From contig CANRSN010000011.1 of the NCBI GenBank assembly GCA_947642455.1, positions 1-62,485 on the forward strand: 62,485 nt of DNA, written 5' to 3'. Position numbers and translations under genes: made by a program. The notes beneath the pieces were generated by a model. The model had not been told where the DNA came from. It did not search any database and saw nothing but the letters and a program-made list of their open reading frames with translations. This DNA comes from an uncultured Clostridiaceae bacterium. GTDB taxonomy: Bacteria > Bacillota > Clostridia > TANB77 > CAG-508. Each line of letters starts with the position of its first letter. Positions within the stretch are counted from its first letter, which is position 1. This document shows positions 46,689-54,420 of this stretch, one piece after another.

Positions 46689-46988
46689 ATGAAAATTAAA
46701 AATTTAAAAAGATTTATAACATTTATAATTGTTTTAATAGGTATCATAATATCACTTTGCTTATTTGGAGCTAACTATAGCTTCTCACATATAGACAATA
46801 TAAAAACCAAAACTATATATGCTTCAGAAGGAGACACTTTATGGAGTATAGCTCAAATAGAGCAAAAGAAAAATAGATATTATGAAGATAAAAATATAAA
46901 AGAAATAATTGAGAATATAAAATCAGTAAATAACTTACAAACTAGCAACATCTACAATTCCCAAAAATTAATAATTCCATATATATAG
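46689..46988 (+). CDS. LysM-domain membrane protein, YneA-like
   Basis: 99 residues: an N-terminal transmembrane or signal-anchor segment (about 10-32), a short linker, and a LysM peptidoglycan-binding domain (about 43-99; IYASEGDTLWSIAQIEQ and QKLIIPYI). This is the layout of YneA, the SOS-induced division inhibitor of Bacillus, usually next to lexA; lexA is not in this window. The ribosome binding site is AAAGGA, 10 nt before ATG. The putative LexA boxes upstream support a damage-regulated role, by inference. Confidence 0.75.
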   Translation: MKIKNLKRFITFIIVLIGIIISLCLFGANYSFSHIDNIKTKTIYASEGDTLWSIAQIEQKKNRYYEDKNIKEIIENIKSVNNLQTSNIYNSQKLIIPYI

Positions 46989-47160
46989 AACAAAAGAGGC
47001 ATGATTAAAATATTTAGACCTTTTAGATTACTTTTCATGCCTCGTCTTTGTTCGCCCGCCAAAATTGCTTTAGCAATTTTGTGTGGAATGTTTGCGAAGC
47101 TTTTATATACCAGGAAAGTATAACAATTTGTTATACTTTCCTGGTATATAGCAAATTGTA
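46989..47160 (+). repeat. Short repeat unit with hairpins after the LysM gene
   Basis: It contains the inverted repeat GAGGCATGA / TCATGCCTC with a T-rich tail (possible terminator for the LysM gene), the stem CAAAATTGC / GCAATTTTG (47060-47081), and the dyad ACCAGGAAAGTATAACAA / TTGTTATACTTTCCTGGT. The last part and its flank match 54268-54350 downstream of the Cys-rich gene. Confidence 0.7.
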
Positions 47161-47166
47161 TAAAAA

Positions 47167-47210
47167 CAACCAGATAATTTAACTCATTTGAGTTAAATTA
47201 TCTGGTCATC
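47167..47210 (-). terminator. Intrinsic terminator
   Basis: ACCAGATAATTTAACTCA pairs with TGAGTTAAATTATCTGGT (18-bp stem, very small loop). On the minus strand it is followed by TTGTTTTTAT. It lies about 30 bp after the stop of the 120-residue gene at 47236. Confidence 0.75.
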
Positions 47211-47235
47211 AACCTAAAAGTTCACATATGCTTAC

Positions 47236-47598
47236 TTACTTATAAAGCATCTTTTTAGATCCATATTCTAAAATCATCTTTCTAAAAAATGCTTCTTTGA
47301 TTCTTTCTTCTTCTACTTCACATTCTCCATTCCACACAATGCAAATATCACTTGTTGTTGCATCTGCAAGTAACATTATACGATAGCCATGATGTCCTTT
47401 TTCTGAATTCTTGTTTTCCAAAAATGCAATTAGTGCACCTGGTGGCACATCTTTTATAAAATGTGCTGCCTTTTCATCTGATTCATAAGTTATCATTTTG
47501 GAAATGTTCTTTCCTAAACAAAAGGTTATTTGTACACTTCCATTTTCCTCATTCCACCGCATTTGTGGCTGTACAATAACAGAATCATTTTTGTTCAT
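47236..47598 (-). CDS. Hypothetical protein (120 residues)
   Basis: A soluble protein not recognised here. It has a mix of beta-strand-like segments in the first half (GSVQITFCLGKN, ALIAFLENKN), two cysteines, and an acidic C-terminal helix (EVEEERIKEAFFRKMILEYG). Its ribosome binding site is strong (AGGAGG, 7 nt before ATG), and a terminator follows, so it is a separate unit. It lies between the LysM gene and the acetate kinase cluster with no clear link to either. Confidence 0.6.
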   Translation of the reverse strand: MNKNDSVIVQPQMRWNEENGSVQITFCLGKNISKMITYESDEKAAHFIKDVPPGALIAFLENKNSEKGHHGYRIMLLADATTSDICIVWNGECEVEEERIKEAFFRKMILEYGSKKMLYK

Positions 47599-47670
47599 AT
47601 GTTATCCTCCTAATATTTTTTGTGTTTTAATATTAACATAACTCTATGAATTTGTCAATTTTTTAGTGAA

Positions 47671-48873
47671 TTAGTTGCGAAACTCTACAATATTCTTAGT
47701 ATCTCTTGCTATAACAAGCTCCTCATTTGTAGGAATTAAAAGCACTTTTACCTTGGAAGTATCAGAAGATATAATCTTTTCCTCTCCTCTTACATTATTC
47801 TTGTTGTTATCAATTTCTACTCCCATAAACTTAAGCTTATTACATATTTTAGCTCTAACATCAAATTGATTTTCTCCAATTCCTCCTGTAAATACTATTA
47901 CATCAATTCCCTCCATGCTAGCTGCATATCTTGCAATATATTGAGCTATAGAAGAAATAAACTTATTAATAGCAATAATTGCATCTTCATTATTATCTTT
48001 AGATTTACTCTCTATTTGTCTAAAGTCTGGTTCTAATTTTGAAATAGCAGAAAGACCTGACTTTTTATTTAGAATACTTTCCATTTCATCTGGAGAAATG
48101 TTTTCTTTTTTCATAATAAAAGTAACTACTGAAGGGTCTAAATCACCTGCTCTTGTGACCATAGGAATTCCTCCAAGAGGTGTTAGTCCCATTGAAGTAT
48201 CTATAGATTTACCTCCCTGTATAGCACAAATACTAGCTCCTTGTCCTAAATGGCAAGTAACAATCTTTAAATCTTCTATATTTTTATTTAGCATTTGTGC
48301 TGCAACATTTGCAACATATTTATGCGATGTTCCATGTGCTCCATATTTTCTAACTCCATATTTTTCATAATATTCATATGGTATTGGATATAAATAATTT
48401 TCTTTTGGCATTGTTTGATGAAATGCTGTATCAAAAGTTGCTACCATTGGAACATTTGGCATCTCTTTTTGACATGCTCTAATTCCTAAAATTGCTGCTG
48501 GATTATGAAGTGGTGCTAATTTACTACATTCTTCTATTCCTTTTATCGTTTCCTCATTTATAAAAGTGGATTTATCAAAAATCTCCCCACCACCAACAAT
48601 TCTATGACCTACTGCACTAATCTCAGATAAACTTTTAATTGTTTGATGTTCTGGATTTAATAATTCTCTTATTATAATATTTAAAGCCTCTGTATGATTT
48701 AATACTGTTTTTTCTATTACAAATTTCTCTCCATTGTTCATTTTATGTGTTAAAAATGCCTCTTGTTCTCCTATTCTTTCGTAATTTCCTTTTGCCATTA
48801 CTTCTTCATTTTCCATATTTATTAATTGATATTTCAATGAAGAGCTTCCACAATTTAAAACTAATATTTTCAT
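47671..48873 (-). CDS. ackA: Acetate kinase, diverged copy
   Basis: 400 residues of the ASKHA fold; converts acetyl phosphate and ADP to acetate and ATP. Motifs: LVLNCGSSSLKY at the start, FDTAFHQTMP, YGAHGTSHKYV, TCHLGQGAS, TRAGDLDPS and PTNEELVIARDT. Two positions are unusual: the family sequence GHRxVHGGE reads GHRIVGGGE (His to Gly), and the GNG of HLGNGxS reads GQG (also in the second copy). The gene is 105 bp downstream of the second ackA in the order pta-ackA-ackA. Whether it is fully active is uncertain. Confidence 0.93.
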   Translation of the reverse strand: MKILVLNCGSSSLKYQLINMENEEVMAKGNYERIGEQEAFLTHKMNNGEKFVIEKTVLNHTEALNIIIRELLNPEHQTIKSLSEISAVGHRIVGGGEIFDKSTFINEETIKGIEECSKLAPLHNPAAILGIRACQKEMPNVPMVATFDTAFHQTMPKENYLYPIPYEYYEKYGVRKYGAHGTSHKYVANVAAQMLNKNIEDLKIVTCHLGQGASICAIQGGKSIDTSMGLTPLGGIPMVTRAGDLDPSVVTFIMKKENISPDEMESILNKKSGLSAISKLEPDFRQIESKSKDNNEDAIIAINKFISSIAQYIARYAASMEGIDVIVFTGGIGENQFDVRAKICNKLKFMGVEIDNNKNNVRGEEKIISSDTSKVKVLLIPTNEELVIARDTKNIVEFRN

Positions 48874-48978
48874 ATTTTATACATTCCTTGTATAATAATT
48901 TAGGTTTTTAAAAGGTTACCTATAAACCTTTATACTAATTACATATTTCTTCCTAAAGTATAAATAACAATTTTATAA

Positions 48979-50169
48979 CTATTTTGTTAATTCAACTGTT
49001 TCTCTAGCAATCATCAATTCTTCATCAGTTGGAACTATCCATACTTTAACTTTTGAATTTGGAGTAGAAATTTCTCTTTCTACAGCTTTTACATTATTTA
49101 ATTCTTTATCTAGTTCTACTCCCATAAAACCTAAATAGCTACAAACATCTTCTCTAGTAATTGGTCCTCTTTCTCCTACACCTGCTGTAAAAGTTATAAC
49201 ATCAACACCATTCATTGCAGCAGCATATCTTGCTATATATTGTGCAATAATATAATGATATTCTTTTAATGCAAATATTGCTTGTTCATTACCTGCTTCC
49301 ATAGCCTCTTCTATATCTCTATTGTCAACTGAAATTCCTGACAATGCAAGTAATCCAGATTTTTTATTTAATATATTATTCATTTCTGCTGGAGTTAAAT
49401 TCTCTTGTTCCATAATATATGTAACTACTGATGGATCTAAATCTCCAGATCTACTTCCCATGGCAATTCCTCCAAGTGGAGTTAACCCCATTGAAGTATC
49501 TATACATACTCCATTTTGAATTGCACATAGACTTGCACCTTGCCCTATATGGCAGTTAATTATTTTTAGACTTTCTATAGGTTTTCCTAAAACTTCTGCT
49601 ATTCTATGTGCTACATATTTGTGTGATGTACCATGTGCCCCATATTTTCTAACTCCATATTTTTCATAATATTCATATGGTATTGGATATAAATAATGTT
49701 CTTTTGGCATTGTTTGATGGAATGCTGTATCAAATACTGCTACATTTGGTTTTCCACTAAGTTCTTTTTGGCAAGCACGAATACCTTGTAAATGTGCTGG
49801 ATTATGAAGTGGTGCAAATTTTATTGCATCTTCTATTCCTTTTATAACTTCTTCATCTATAACTACAGATTTTGTAAATTTCTCTCCTCCATGTACTATT
49901 CTATGACCTATTGCACTAATTTCATCTAAATTTGATATTACTCCATGCTCTTTATCTGTTAATTGCTCTAATACTAATTTAATAGCCTCATCATGATTAT
50001 TTGCATTTTTCTCAAATTTATACTTTTCTCCCCCAACTTTATGTGTTAAAAAAGAATTTCCTATTCCTATTCTTTCATAAACTCCTTTTGCCATCACTTC
50101 TTCTTTATCCATATCCATTAATTGATATTTTAATGATGAACTTCCACAATTGATAACTAATACTTTCAT
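48979..50169 (-). CDS. ackA: Acetate kinase, canonical copy
   Basis: 396 residues with the same architecture as its neighbour. Motifs: LVINCGSSSLKY, GHRIVHGGEKF (the usual His kept), FDTAFHQTMP, YGAHGTSHKYV, NCHIGQGASL, SRSGDLDPS and PTDEELMIARET. The Asn normally found in GNG is Gln here too. It lies 45 bp after pta, so pta-ackA are likely co-transcribed for substrate-level phosphorylation. The two copies are clearly alike along their whole length and arose by tandem duplication. Confidence 0.95.
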   Translation of the reverse strand: MKVLVINCGSSSLKYQLMDMDKEEVMAKGVYERIGIGNSFLTHKVGGEKYKFEKNANNHDEAIKLVLEQLTDKEHGVISNLDEISAIGHRIVHGGEKFTKSVVIDEEVIKGIEDAIKFAPLHNPAHLQGIRACQKELSGKPNVAVFDTAFHQTMPKEHYLYPIPYEYYEKYGVRKYGAHGTSHKYVAHRIAEVLGKPIESLKIINCHIGQGASLCAIQNGVCIDTSMGLTPLGGIAMGSRSGDLDPSVVTYIMEQENLTPAEMNNILNKKSGLLALSGISVDNRDIEEAMEAGNEQAIFALKEYHYIIAQYIARYAAAMNGVDVITFTAGVGERGPITREDVCSYLGFMGVELDKELNNVKAVEREISTPNSKVKVWIVPTDEELMIARETVELTK

Positions 50170-50214
50170 AATTTTACTTGTATGAGATTACTCATACACT
50201 CCTTTCTCTTTAAT

Positions 50215-51222
50215 TTAATTTTTATTTTGTGCTTGTGCCTGAACCGCTGTAATTGCTATAACTCCAGCAACATCTTTACTACTGCAACCTCTAGATAAAT
50301 CATTTACAGGTTTTGCAATACCTTGACACAAAGGTCCATATGCTTCTGCTTTTGCTAACCTTTGTACTAATTTATATCCTATATTTCCAGCATCTAAGTC
50401 TGGGAATATTAATGTATTTGCATGTCCTGCAACAGGACTTCCTGGTGCCTTACTTGCTCCTACTTCTGGTATTATTGCTGCATCTAGTTGTAATTCTCCA
50501 TCTGCAATCAAATTTGGTTCTTTCTCTTTTAATAACCTAGTTGCTTCTACTACTTTTTCTGTAAGTGGTGATGATGCACTTTCATATGTAGAATATGAAA
50601 GCATAGCTACTTTTGCTGGCTTTCCTACTAATTGTTCAAAGCTTTTACTAGATGATATTGCTATTTCTGATAAACTATCTGCATCAGGATATTCGTTCAA
50701 ACCACAATCTGAAAATATAAAGGTTCCATTTTCTCCATATTCGCAATTTGGTACAACCATTAAGAAAAATGCTGATACAAGTTTTGTATTTGGAGCTGTT
50801 TTTAATATTTGTAACGCTGGTCTTAATGTATTTGCTGTTGAATGACATGCTCCAGATACTAGACCATCTGCATCTTCCATTTTTACCATCATCATTCCAA
50901 AATGAGTATAATCTTTCATTAATTCTTTTGCCTTATCTAATGTCATTCCTTTTGCTTTCCTTAACTCATAAAACTCATTTGCATATTTGCTAAAGTTTTC
51001 TGATGTTTCTGGATCTACTATTTTGGCTTTTGATATGTCTAAGTTATTTTCCTCTGCTAGTTTTAATATTTCTTCTTTTTTTCCAATTAATACTATATCA
51101 CTATATCCTTCTTTTAATGCTATTGAAGCTGCTTCTACAACTCTTATATCATTACTTTCTGGTAATACTATAGTTTTTATGTCTTGTTTTGCTCTTTGTT
51201 TTATTTCTTCTATAAAAGACAT
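50215..51222 (-). CDS. pta: Phosphate acetyltransferase (short form)
   Basis: 335 residues, the short single-domain Pta that exchanges CoA for phosphate on acetyl-CoA to make acetyl phosphate for AckA. Typical segments: TIVLPESNDIRVVEAA near the start, GLVSGACHSTANTLRPALQI, LADGELQLDAAI-type motif (IADGELQLDAAI) and LIFPDLDAGNIGYKLVQRL near the end. The start follows AGGAGGAAGAAA. It is the first gene of the pta-ackA-ackA run. Confidence 0.96.
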   Translation of the reverse strand: MSFIEEIKQRAKQDIKTIVLPESNDIRVVEAASIALKEGYSDIVLIGKKEEILKLAEENNLDISKAKIVDPETSENFSKYANEFYELRKAKGMTLDKAKELMKDYTHFGMMMVKMEDADGLVSGACHSTANTLRPALQILKTAPNTKLVSAFFLMVVPNCEYGENGTFIFSDCGLNEYPDADSLSEIAISSSKSFEQLVGKPAKVAMLSYSTYESASSPLTEKVVEATRLLKEKEPNLIADGELQLDAAIIPEVGASKAPGSPVAGHANTLIFPDLDAGNIGYKLVQRLAKAEAYGPLCQGIAKPVNDLSRGCSSKDVAGVIAITAVQAQAQNKN

Positions 51223-51332
51223 TTTCTTCCTCCTTATATTTATTTTTTAATATTCTTATTATATATTCATTTTTAAAAAAATACAATAGTAACATTTATA
51301 AAATAGCAAACTTCTAAAAATAACTATATTCA

Positions 51333-51427
51333 AACAGTGGAAACGATCCTTTTTGTTCGTCTTTCCAACTAACAATAGCAGTAATGCTAATATAGAAAAC
51401 GAACAAAAAGGATCGTCCCCAGTGTTC
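51333..51427 (+). repeat. Isolated palindromic repeat (GGATCGTCCCC type)
   Basis: An imperfect inverted repeat of about 32 bp (AACAGTGGAAACGATCCTTT at the left, the complement of AACACTGGGGACGATCCTTT at the right) with a central hairpin TAGCA GTAA TGCTA. It lies upstream of pta, downstream of the GerQ-like gene. The sequence is unrelated to the other repeats in the window. Confidence 0.75.
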
Positions 51428-51443
51428 TACTACACTTTTGCTT

Positions 51444-51731
51444 TTATCTCCAATAGTTTACTGGATATGGCGAAATTGTAACAAATTTAATTGAATAAAT
51501 ATCTGCATAAGTAAGAACTCCACTTTCTAATGCACGAAGTAGAATATAACTTGCACCAACATCCTCCAAAATTCCTATTCTGTCAACTAAATTATTAGTT
51601 CCAATCAAAAATTCAACTCTAACTAGCTTTCCAATTTGTTCTCTAAGAAAAGCTGGTGTATAAATATTATTAGTCAAAGTCTCTGGTGTAGTATTATTAA
51701 TTGAAACATTTCTTTTATTACTTTCTTCCAT
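51444..51731 (-). CDS. GerQ-like spore coat protein
   Basis: 95 residues. The segment PAFLREQIGKLVRVEFLIGT and onward to ADIYSIKFVTI (residues 27-87) resembles the conserved domain of GerQ, the coat protein needed for proper function of CwlJ. Residues 1-24 are polar and probably disordered. The next gene upstream is a broken SleB/CwlJ-family hydrolase, which matches the gerQ-cwlJ pairing known in Bacillus. The assignment is by domain likeness and context, not by full length (Bacillus GerQ is about 180 residues). Confidence 0.7.
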   Translation of the reverse strand: MEESNKRNVSINNTTPETLTNNIYTPAFLREQIGKLVRVEFLIGTNNLVDRIGILEDVGASYILLRALESGVLTYADIYSIKFVTISPYPVNYWR

Positions 51732-51811
51732 CTAAAATTCATTCCTTTCTTTTTATTGTAAAGTACCAACCTAAAAGGTTAAAACAACTCAATTTCAAAT
51801 AAACGATTCCA

Positions 51812-52260
51812 TCAAGTTTGCAAATATTGAGGTGTTGGTCTAAAAAAGCAATGTTCTATAATTCTAGTATGAAGAGTACCTGTTCCGTTATATGGAAAAG
51901 TTTGAGGACAACTTGGTTTAAAAGGATTCATATACCAAAGGCAGTCTCCTACTTCTGGAATTCTATTACCTGCAATAGCCCAATCTGCAATATTATAATG
52001 TACCTCTGTAGGATTCATATTATAAATATTTTGAGGATTATATTTATTTCTTAGAGTTTCAGTTGCACAATCAAATTGCCCTTTTTGAAATAGTATATTT
52101 CTTATACTTCCACCTTGAGAAATTCTTGAATATTCCCCGAGTAGGAGTATTAACTCTATTCATTATAACAGATGCCGCTGCCTTCATTCCGATTTTCTCC
52201 CTCTCCTCCAGCCTCACATTGAATCATCCTTGCTAATAATTCTCTTTCTGAATATGCCAC
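51812..52260 (-). pseudogene. Spore cortex-lytic hydrolase (SleB/CwlJ family) with two frameshifts
   Basis: From GTG at 52260 (AGGTG 7 nt upstream) frame one reads VAYSERELLARMIQCEAGGE, containing the catalytic Glu region. Near 52192-52196 an extra base shifts the frame; frame two gives IGMKAAASVIMNRVNTPT. Near 52135-52141 another extra base leads to frame three, GEYSRISQGGSIRNILFQKG and on to HCFFRPTPQYLQT with a stop at 51812. Joined, it makes a complete family member of about 148 residues. Both shifts lie at homopolymer runs, so real decay and sequencing error are both possible. It pairs with the GerQ-like gene. Confidence 0.85.
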
Positions 52261-52312
52261 TTTCTTCACCTCTAATCTTATAATATGTAACTAAAAAAAA
52301 CATGTGCATTTG

Positions 52313-52532
52313 CAGAAAAAAGAGTACAATTGTTATAATCCATGGATATTAATATCCATTTAAGCAATACAATATTTATTTTAACGAAATTTTGCGCAGG
52401 GAAGCTCCCACAGTAGAAATGACCCAGAGCGATTGGCGAAGCCAGTAAAAAATTTCGTTAAAATAAATATTATATTGCTTATAAGCTTATAATTTCAAAC
52501 TATGAATTATAACAATTGTACTCTTTTTTCTG
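52313..52532 (+). repeat. Palindromic element copy R9 with a 9-bp target duplication
   Basis: The ends are perfect inverted repeats, CAGAAAAAAGAGTACAATTG at left and the complement at right. GTGCATTTG flanks both sides exactly (52304-52312 and 52533-52541), a good target-site duplication. Inner arms (CAATATTTATTTTAACGAAA) pair; where other copies have CGAAG/CTTCG this one has CGAAA/TTTCG, again changing on both sides. It lies between the divergent cortex hydrolase and guaD genes. Confidence 0.94.
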
Positions 52533-52609
52533 GTGCATTTGTTTGAACAATTAGTAAATTTGTGTTATACTAACAAAGTATTTTTAGAAATAGAAAGGAG
52601 CTTATTTTA

Positions 52610-53071
52610 ATGAATAAATATATGAAACTTGCAAAAGAAGTTGCACAAAATGGCATGAATAACAATGAAGGAGGACCTTTTGGAGCAGTAATTACAGATA
52701 AAGAAGGAAATATAATTTCAACTGGAAATAACAAAGTTTTAAAAAACAATGATCCAACAGCACATGCTGAAATTACAGCTATAAGGGAAGCTTGCTCAAA
52801 ATTAAAAACATATGACTTATCTAATTATATCTTATATACTTCATGTGAGCCATGCCCTATGTGTTTATCTGCTATTATATGGTCAAATATAAAAGAAATA
52901 TATTATGCTTGTACTAGGCAAGATGCTGCCGAAATTGGATTTAGAGATGACTTAATATATGAGTATCTTAATGGTAAAGCAAATAATCTAATCAAATTAA
53001 ATCATATTGATAGAGAAAATTGTATTGAAGTTTTTGAAAAATATAAAAATGAAAATAAAATCATTTATTGA
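52610..53071 (+). CDS. guaD: Guanine deaminase (nucleoside deaminase family)
   Basis: 153 residues of the cytidine-deaminase fold. The zinc motifs are TAHAEITAIREA (HAE) at about residue 53 and TSCEPCPMCLSAI (PCxxC) at about 83. The pattern DAAEIGFRDDLIYEYL after the zinc site is shared with Bacillus GuaD rather than with tRNA adenosine deaminase TadA, so guanine to xanthine conversion is the likely reaction. The ribosome binding site is AAAGGAG. It starts a plus-strand run of three genes; the pseudouridine synthase starts 10 bp after it. Confidence 0.88.
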   Translation: MNKYMKLAKEVAQNGMNNNEGGPFGAVITDKEGNIISTGNNKVLKNNDPTAHAEITAIREACSKLKTYDLSNYILYTSCEPCPMCLSAIIWSNIKEIYYACTRQDAAEIGFRDDLIYEYLNGKANNLIKLNHIDRENCIEVFEKYKNENKIIY

Positions 53072-53080
53072 GAGGAATTT

Positions 53081-53971
53081 ATGAAGTTAATTTATAAAAT
53101 TGAAAATAATAACCATAAAACCGTAAAAGATATTCTTATTTCTCACTTTCATATTTCACACAGATTATTAATAAAATTAAAAAACTTAAATAATATTTTT
53201 TTAAATAACTTTCCTTGTACTGTTTCAAAAGAAATTTGTATAGGAGATATTATTTGTGTTAATCTTAATTATCCAGAGGACAATTCTAACATAGTTCCAA
53301 GAAAAATGGAATTAGACATTTTATATGAAGATGACGCTTATATTATAGTCAATAAACCTTATGGAATTCCTGTACACCCTTCTATTTCACATTTTGAAGA
53401 CAGCCTTTCTAATGGTATTAAATATTACTTTGATACTATCGGATTGCAAAAAAAGATAAGACCTGTTAATCGAATTGACAAAGATACTTCTGGAATTGTT
53501 ATATTTGCCAAAAATGAATATATTCAAGAACTCCTTATACAACAAATGAATTCAAAACAATTTGTAAAAGAATATATTGCTATTGTAGAAGGACTTTTTG
53601 AAAATAAAAAAGGGATTATTAATTTACCTATTGCTAGAAAAGAAAATAGTATCATTGAAAGATGTGTTAATAGCTCTGGTATGCCATCAATTACCCATTA
53701 TGAAGTTATTAAAGAATTAAAAAATATATCTGTTTTAAAATGTTACTTAGAAACTGGGAGAACTCATCAAATTAGAGTACATTTAAGTTATATTGGTCAT
53801 CCCTTACTTGGTGATGAACTATATGGTGGAAATTTGTCTCATATAAATAGGCAGTCTTTACATAGTTACTATGTTTCTTTTATACATCCTATTAAAAATT
53901 GCATTGTTGAGTATACTTGCAAATTTCCTGAAGATTTACAAAATCTTCTTGAATCTTATGTAAATATATGA
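53081..53971 (+). CDS. RluA-family pseudouridine synthase
   Basis: 296 residues. An N-terminal S4-like part (1-80) is followed by the catalytic domain. The RluA motif with the catalytic Asp is RPVNRIDKDTSGIVIFAKNE at about residue 133, and ETGRTHQIRVHLSYIGHPLLGDELYGG lies at about 220. It makes pseudouridine in rRNA or tRNA; the position cannot be told (RluD-like, YlyB-like or YhcT-like). The start follows GAGAGGA. It overlaps no neighbour. Confidence 0.9.
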   Translation: MKLIYKIENNNHKTVKDILISHFHISHRLLIKLKNLNNIFLNNFPCTVSKEICIGDIICVNLNYPEDNSNIVPRKMELDILYEDDAYIIVNKPYGIPVHPSISHFEDSLSNGIKYYFDTIGLQKKIRPVNRIDKDTSGIVIFAKNEYIQELLIQQMNSKQFVKEYIAIVEGLFENKKGIINLPIARKENSIIERCVNSSGMPSITHYEVIKELKNISVLKCYLETGRTHQIRVHLSYIGHPLLGDELYGGNLSHINRQSLHSYYVSFIHPIKNCIVEYTCKFPEDLQNLLESYVNI

Positions 53972-54039
53972 TATCATATTTATATCTTGTATTATGCAAG
54001 TGTGCAAATAACCTACAAAAATAATTTTAGGAGGTATTT

Positions 54040-54267
54040 ATGTTAAACACTGTACAAAATAATGTAGCCACATCTTCAGTTACTACCAACAATAAGGTTG
54101 GTAAAAATGTAATTACTCAAGAAAACCGTTGTAACCCATGCAATTGTTCTTGCATTTGCGACAAAGGTTGCAAAGGGGACACAACAAAATGCACAAGCAA
54201 AGAGGCTATACAAAAAAAGTGTACACATTGTTGTGGTTGTTTCCTCTCATTTGATAACCCAATGTAG
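54040..54267 (+). CDS. Cysteine-rich small protein (11 Cys in 37 residues)
   Basis: 75 residues. Residues 1-30 are polar (Asn/Thr/Val), and from 31 to 67 there are 11 cysteines (pattern CxxCxCxCxC, then C-x3-C, C, and CxxCCxC). A strong ribosome binding site (AGGAGG) 7 nt before ATG supports it. There is no signal peptide. The dense Cys clusters suggest metal binding, disulfide cross-linking (as in spore coat proteins), or a ribosomally made peptide precursor; no modifying enzyme is adjacent. Not recognised as a known family. Followed by a repeat and a bidirectional terminator. Confidence 0.7.
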   Translation: MLNTVQNNVATSSVTTNNKVGKNVITQENRCNPCNCSCICDKGCKGDTTKCTSKEAIQKKCTHCCGCFLSFDNPM

Positions 54268-54350
54268 CATGATTTAAAAATTTGTGTACAATGTTAGCAA
54301 AACTTTTATCTACTAGAAATTTATAACAAATTGTTATACTTTCCTAGTAT
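54268..54350 (+). repeat. Second copy of the short repeat after a plus-strand gene
   Basis: GCATGATTTAAAAATTTGTG, then AATGTTAGC, ACTTTTATCTACTAGAAA and the dyad ending ATTGTTATACTTTCCTAGTA match the region 47002-47160 with scattered differences. Both copies directly follow the stop codon of a small plus-strand gene. Confidence 0.7.
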
Positions 54351-54351
54351 A

Positions 54352-54412
54352 TAAAAATAGAGAATATTGACTATATTATAGTACAATATTCTCTATTTTA
54401 GTATTTTTTTAT
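54352..54412. terminator. Bidirectional intrinsic terminator
   Basis: A 16-bp perfect stem (AAAATAGAGAATATTG / CAATATTCTCTATTTT) with T-runs outside on both strands. It can end the Cys-rich transcript on the plus strand and rnpB on the minus strand. Confidence 0.85.
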
Positions 54413-54420
54413 GATTGTTA

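Noticed and set aside
54040-54267. SCIFF peptide precursor
   Set aside because: The cysteine spacing and C-terminus do not fit the six-cysteine SCIFF pattern and no radical-SAM maturase gene is adjacent.
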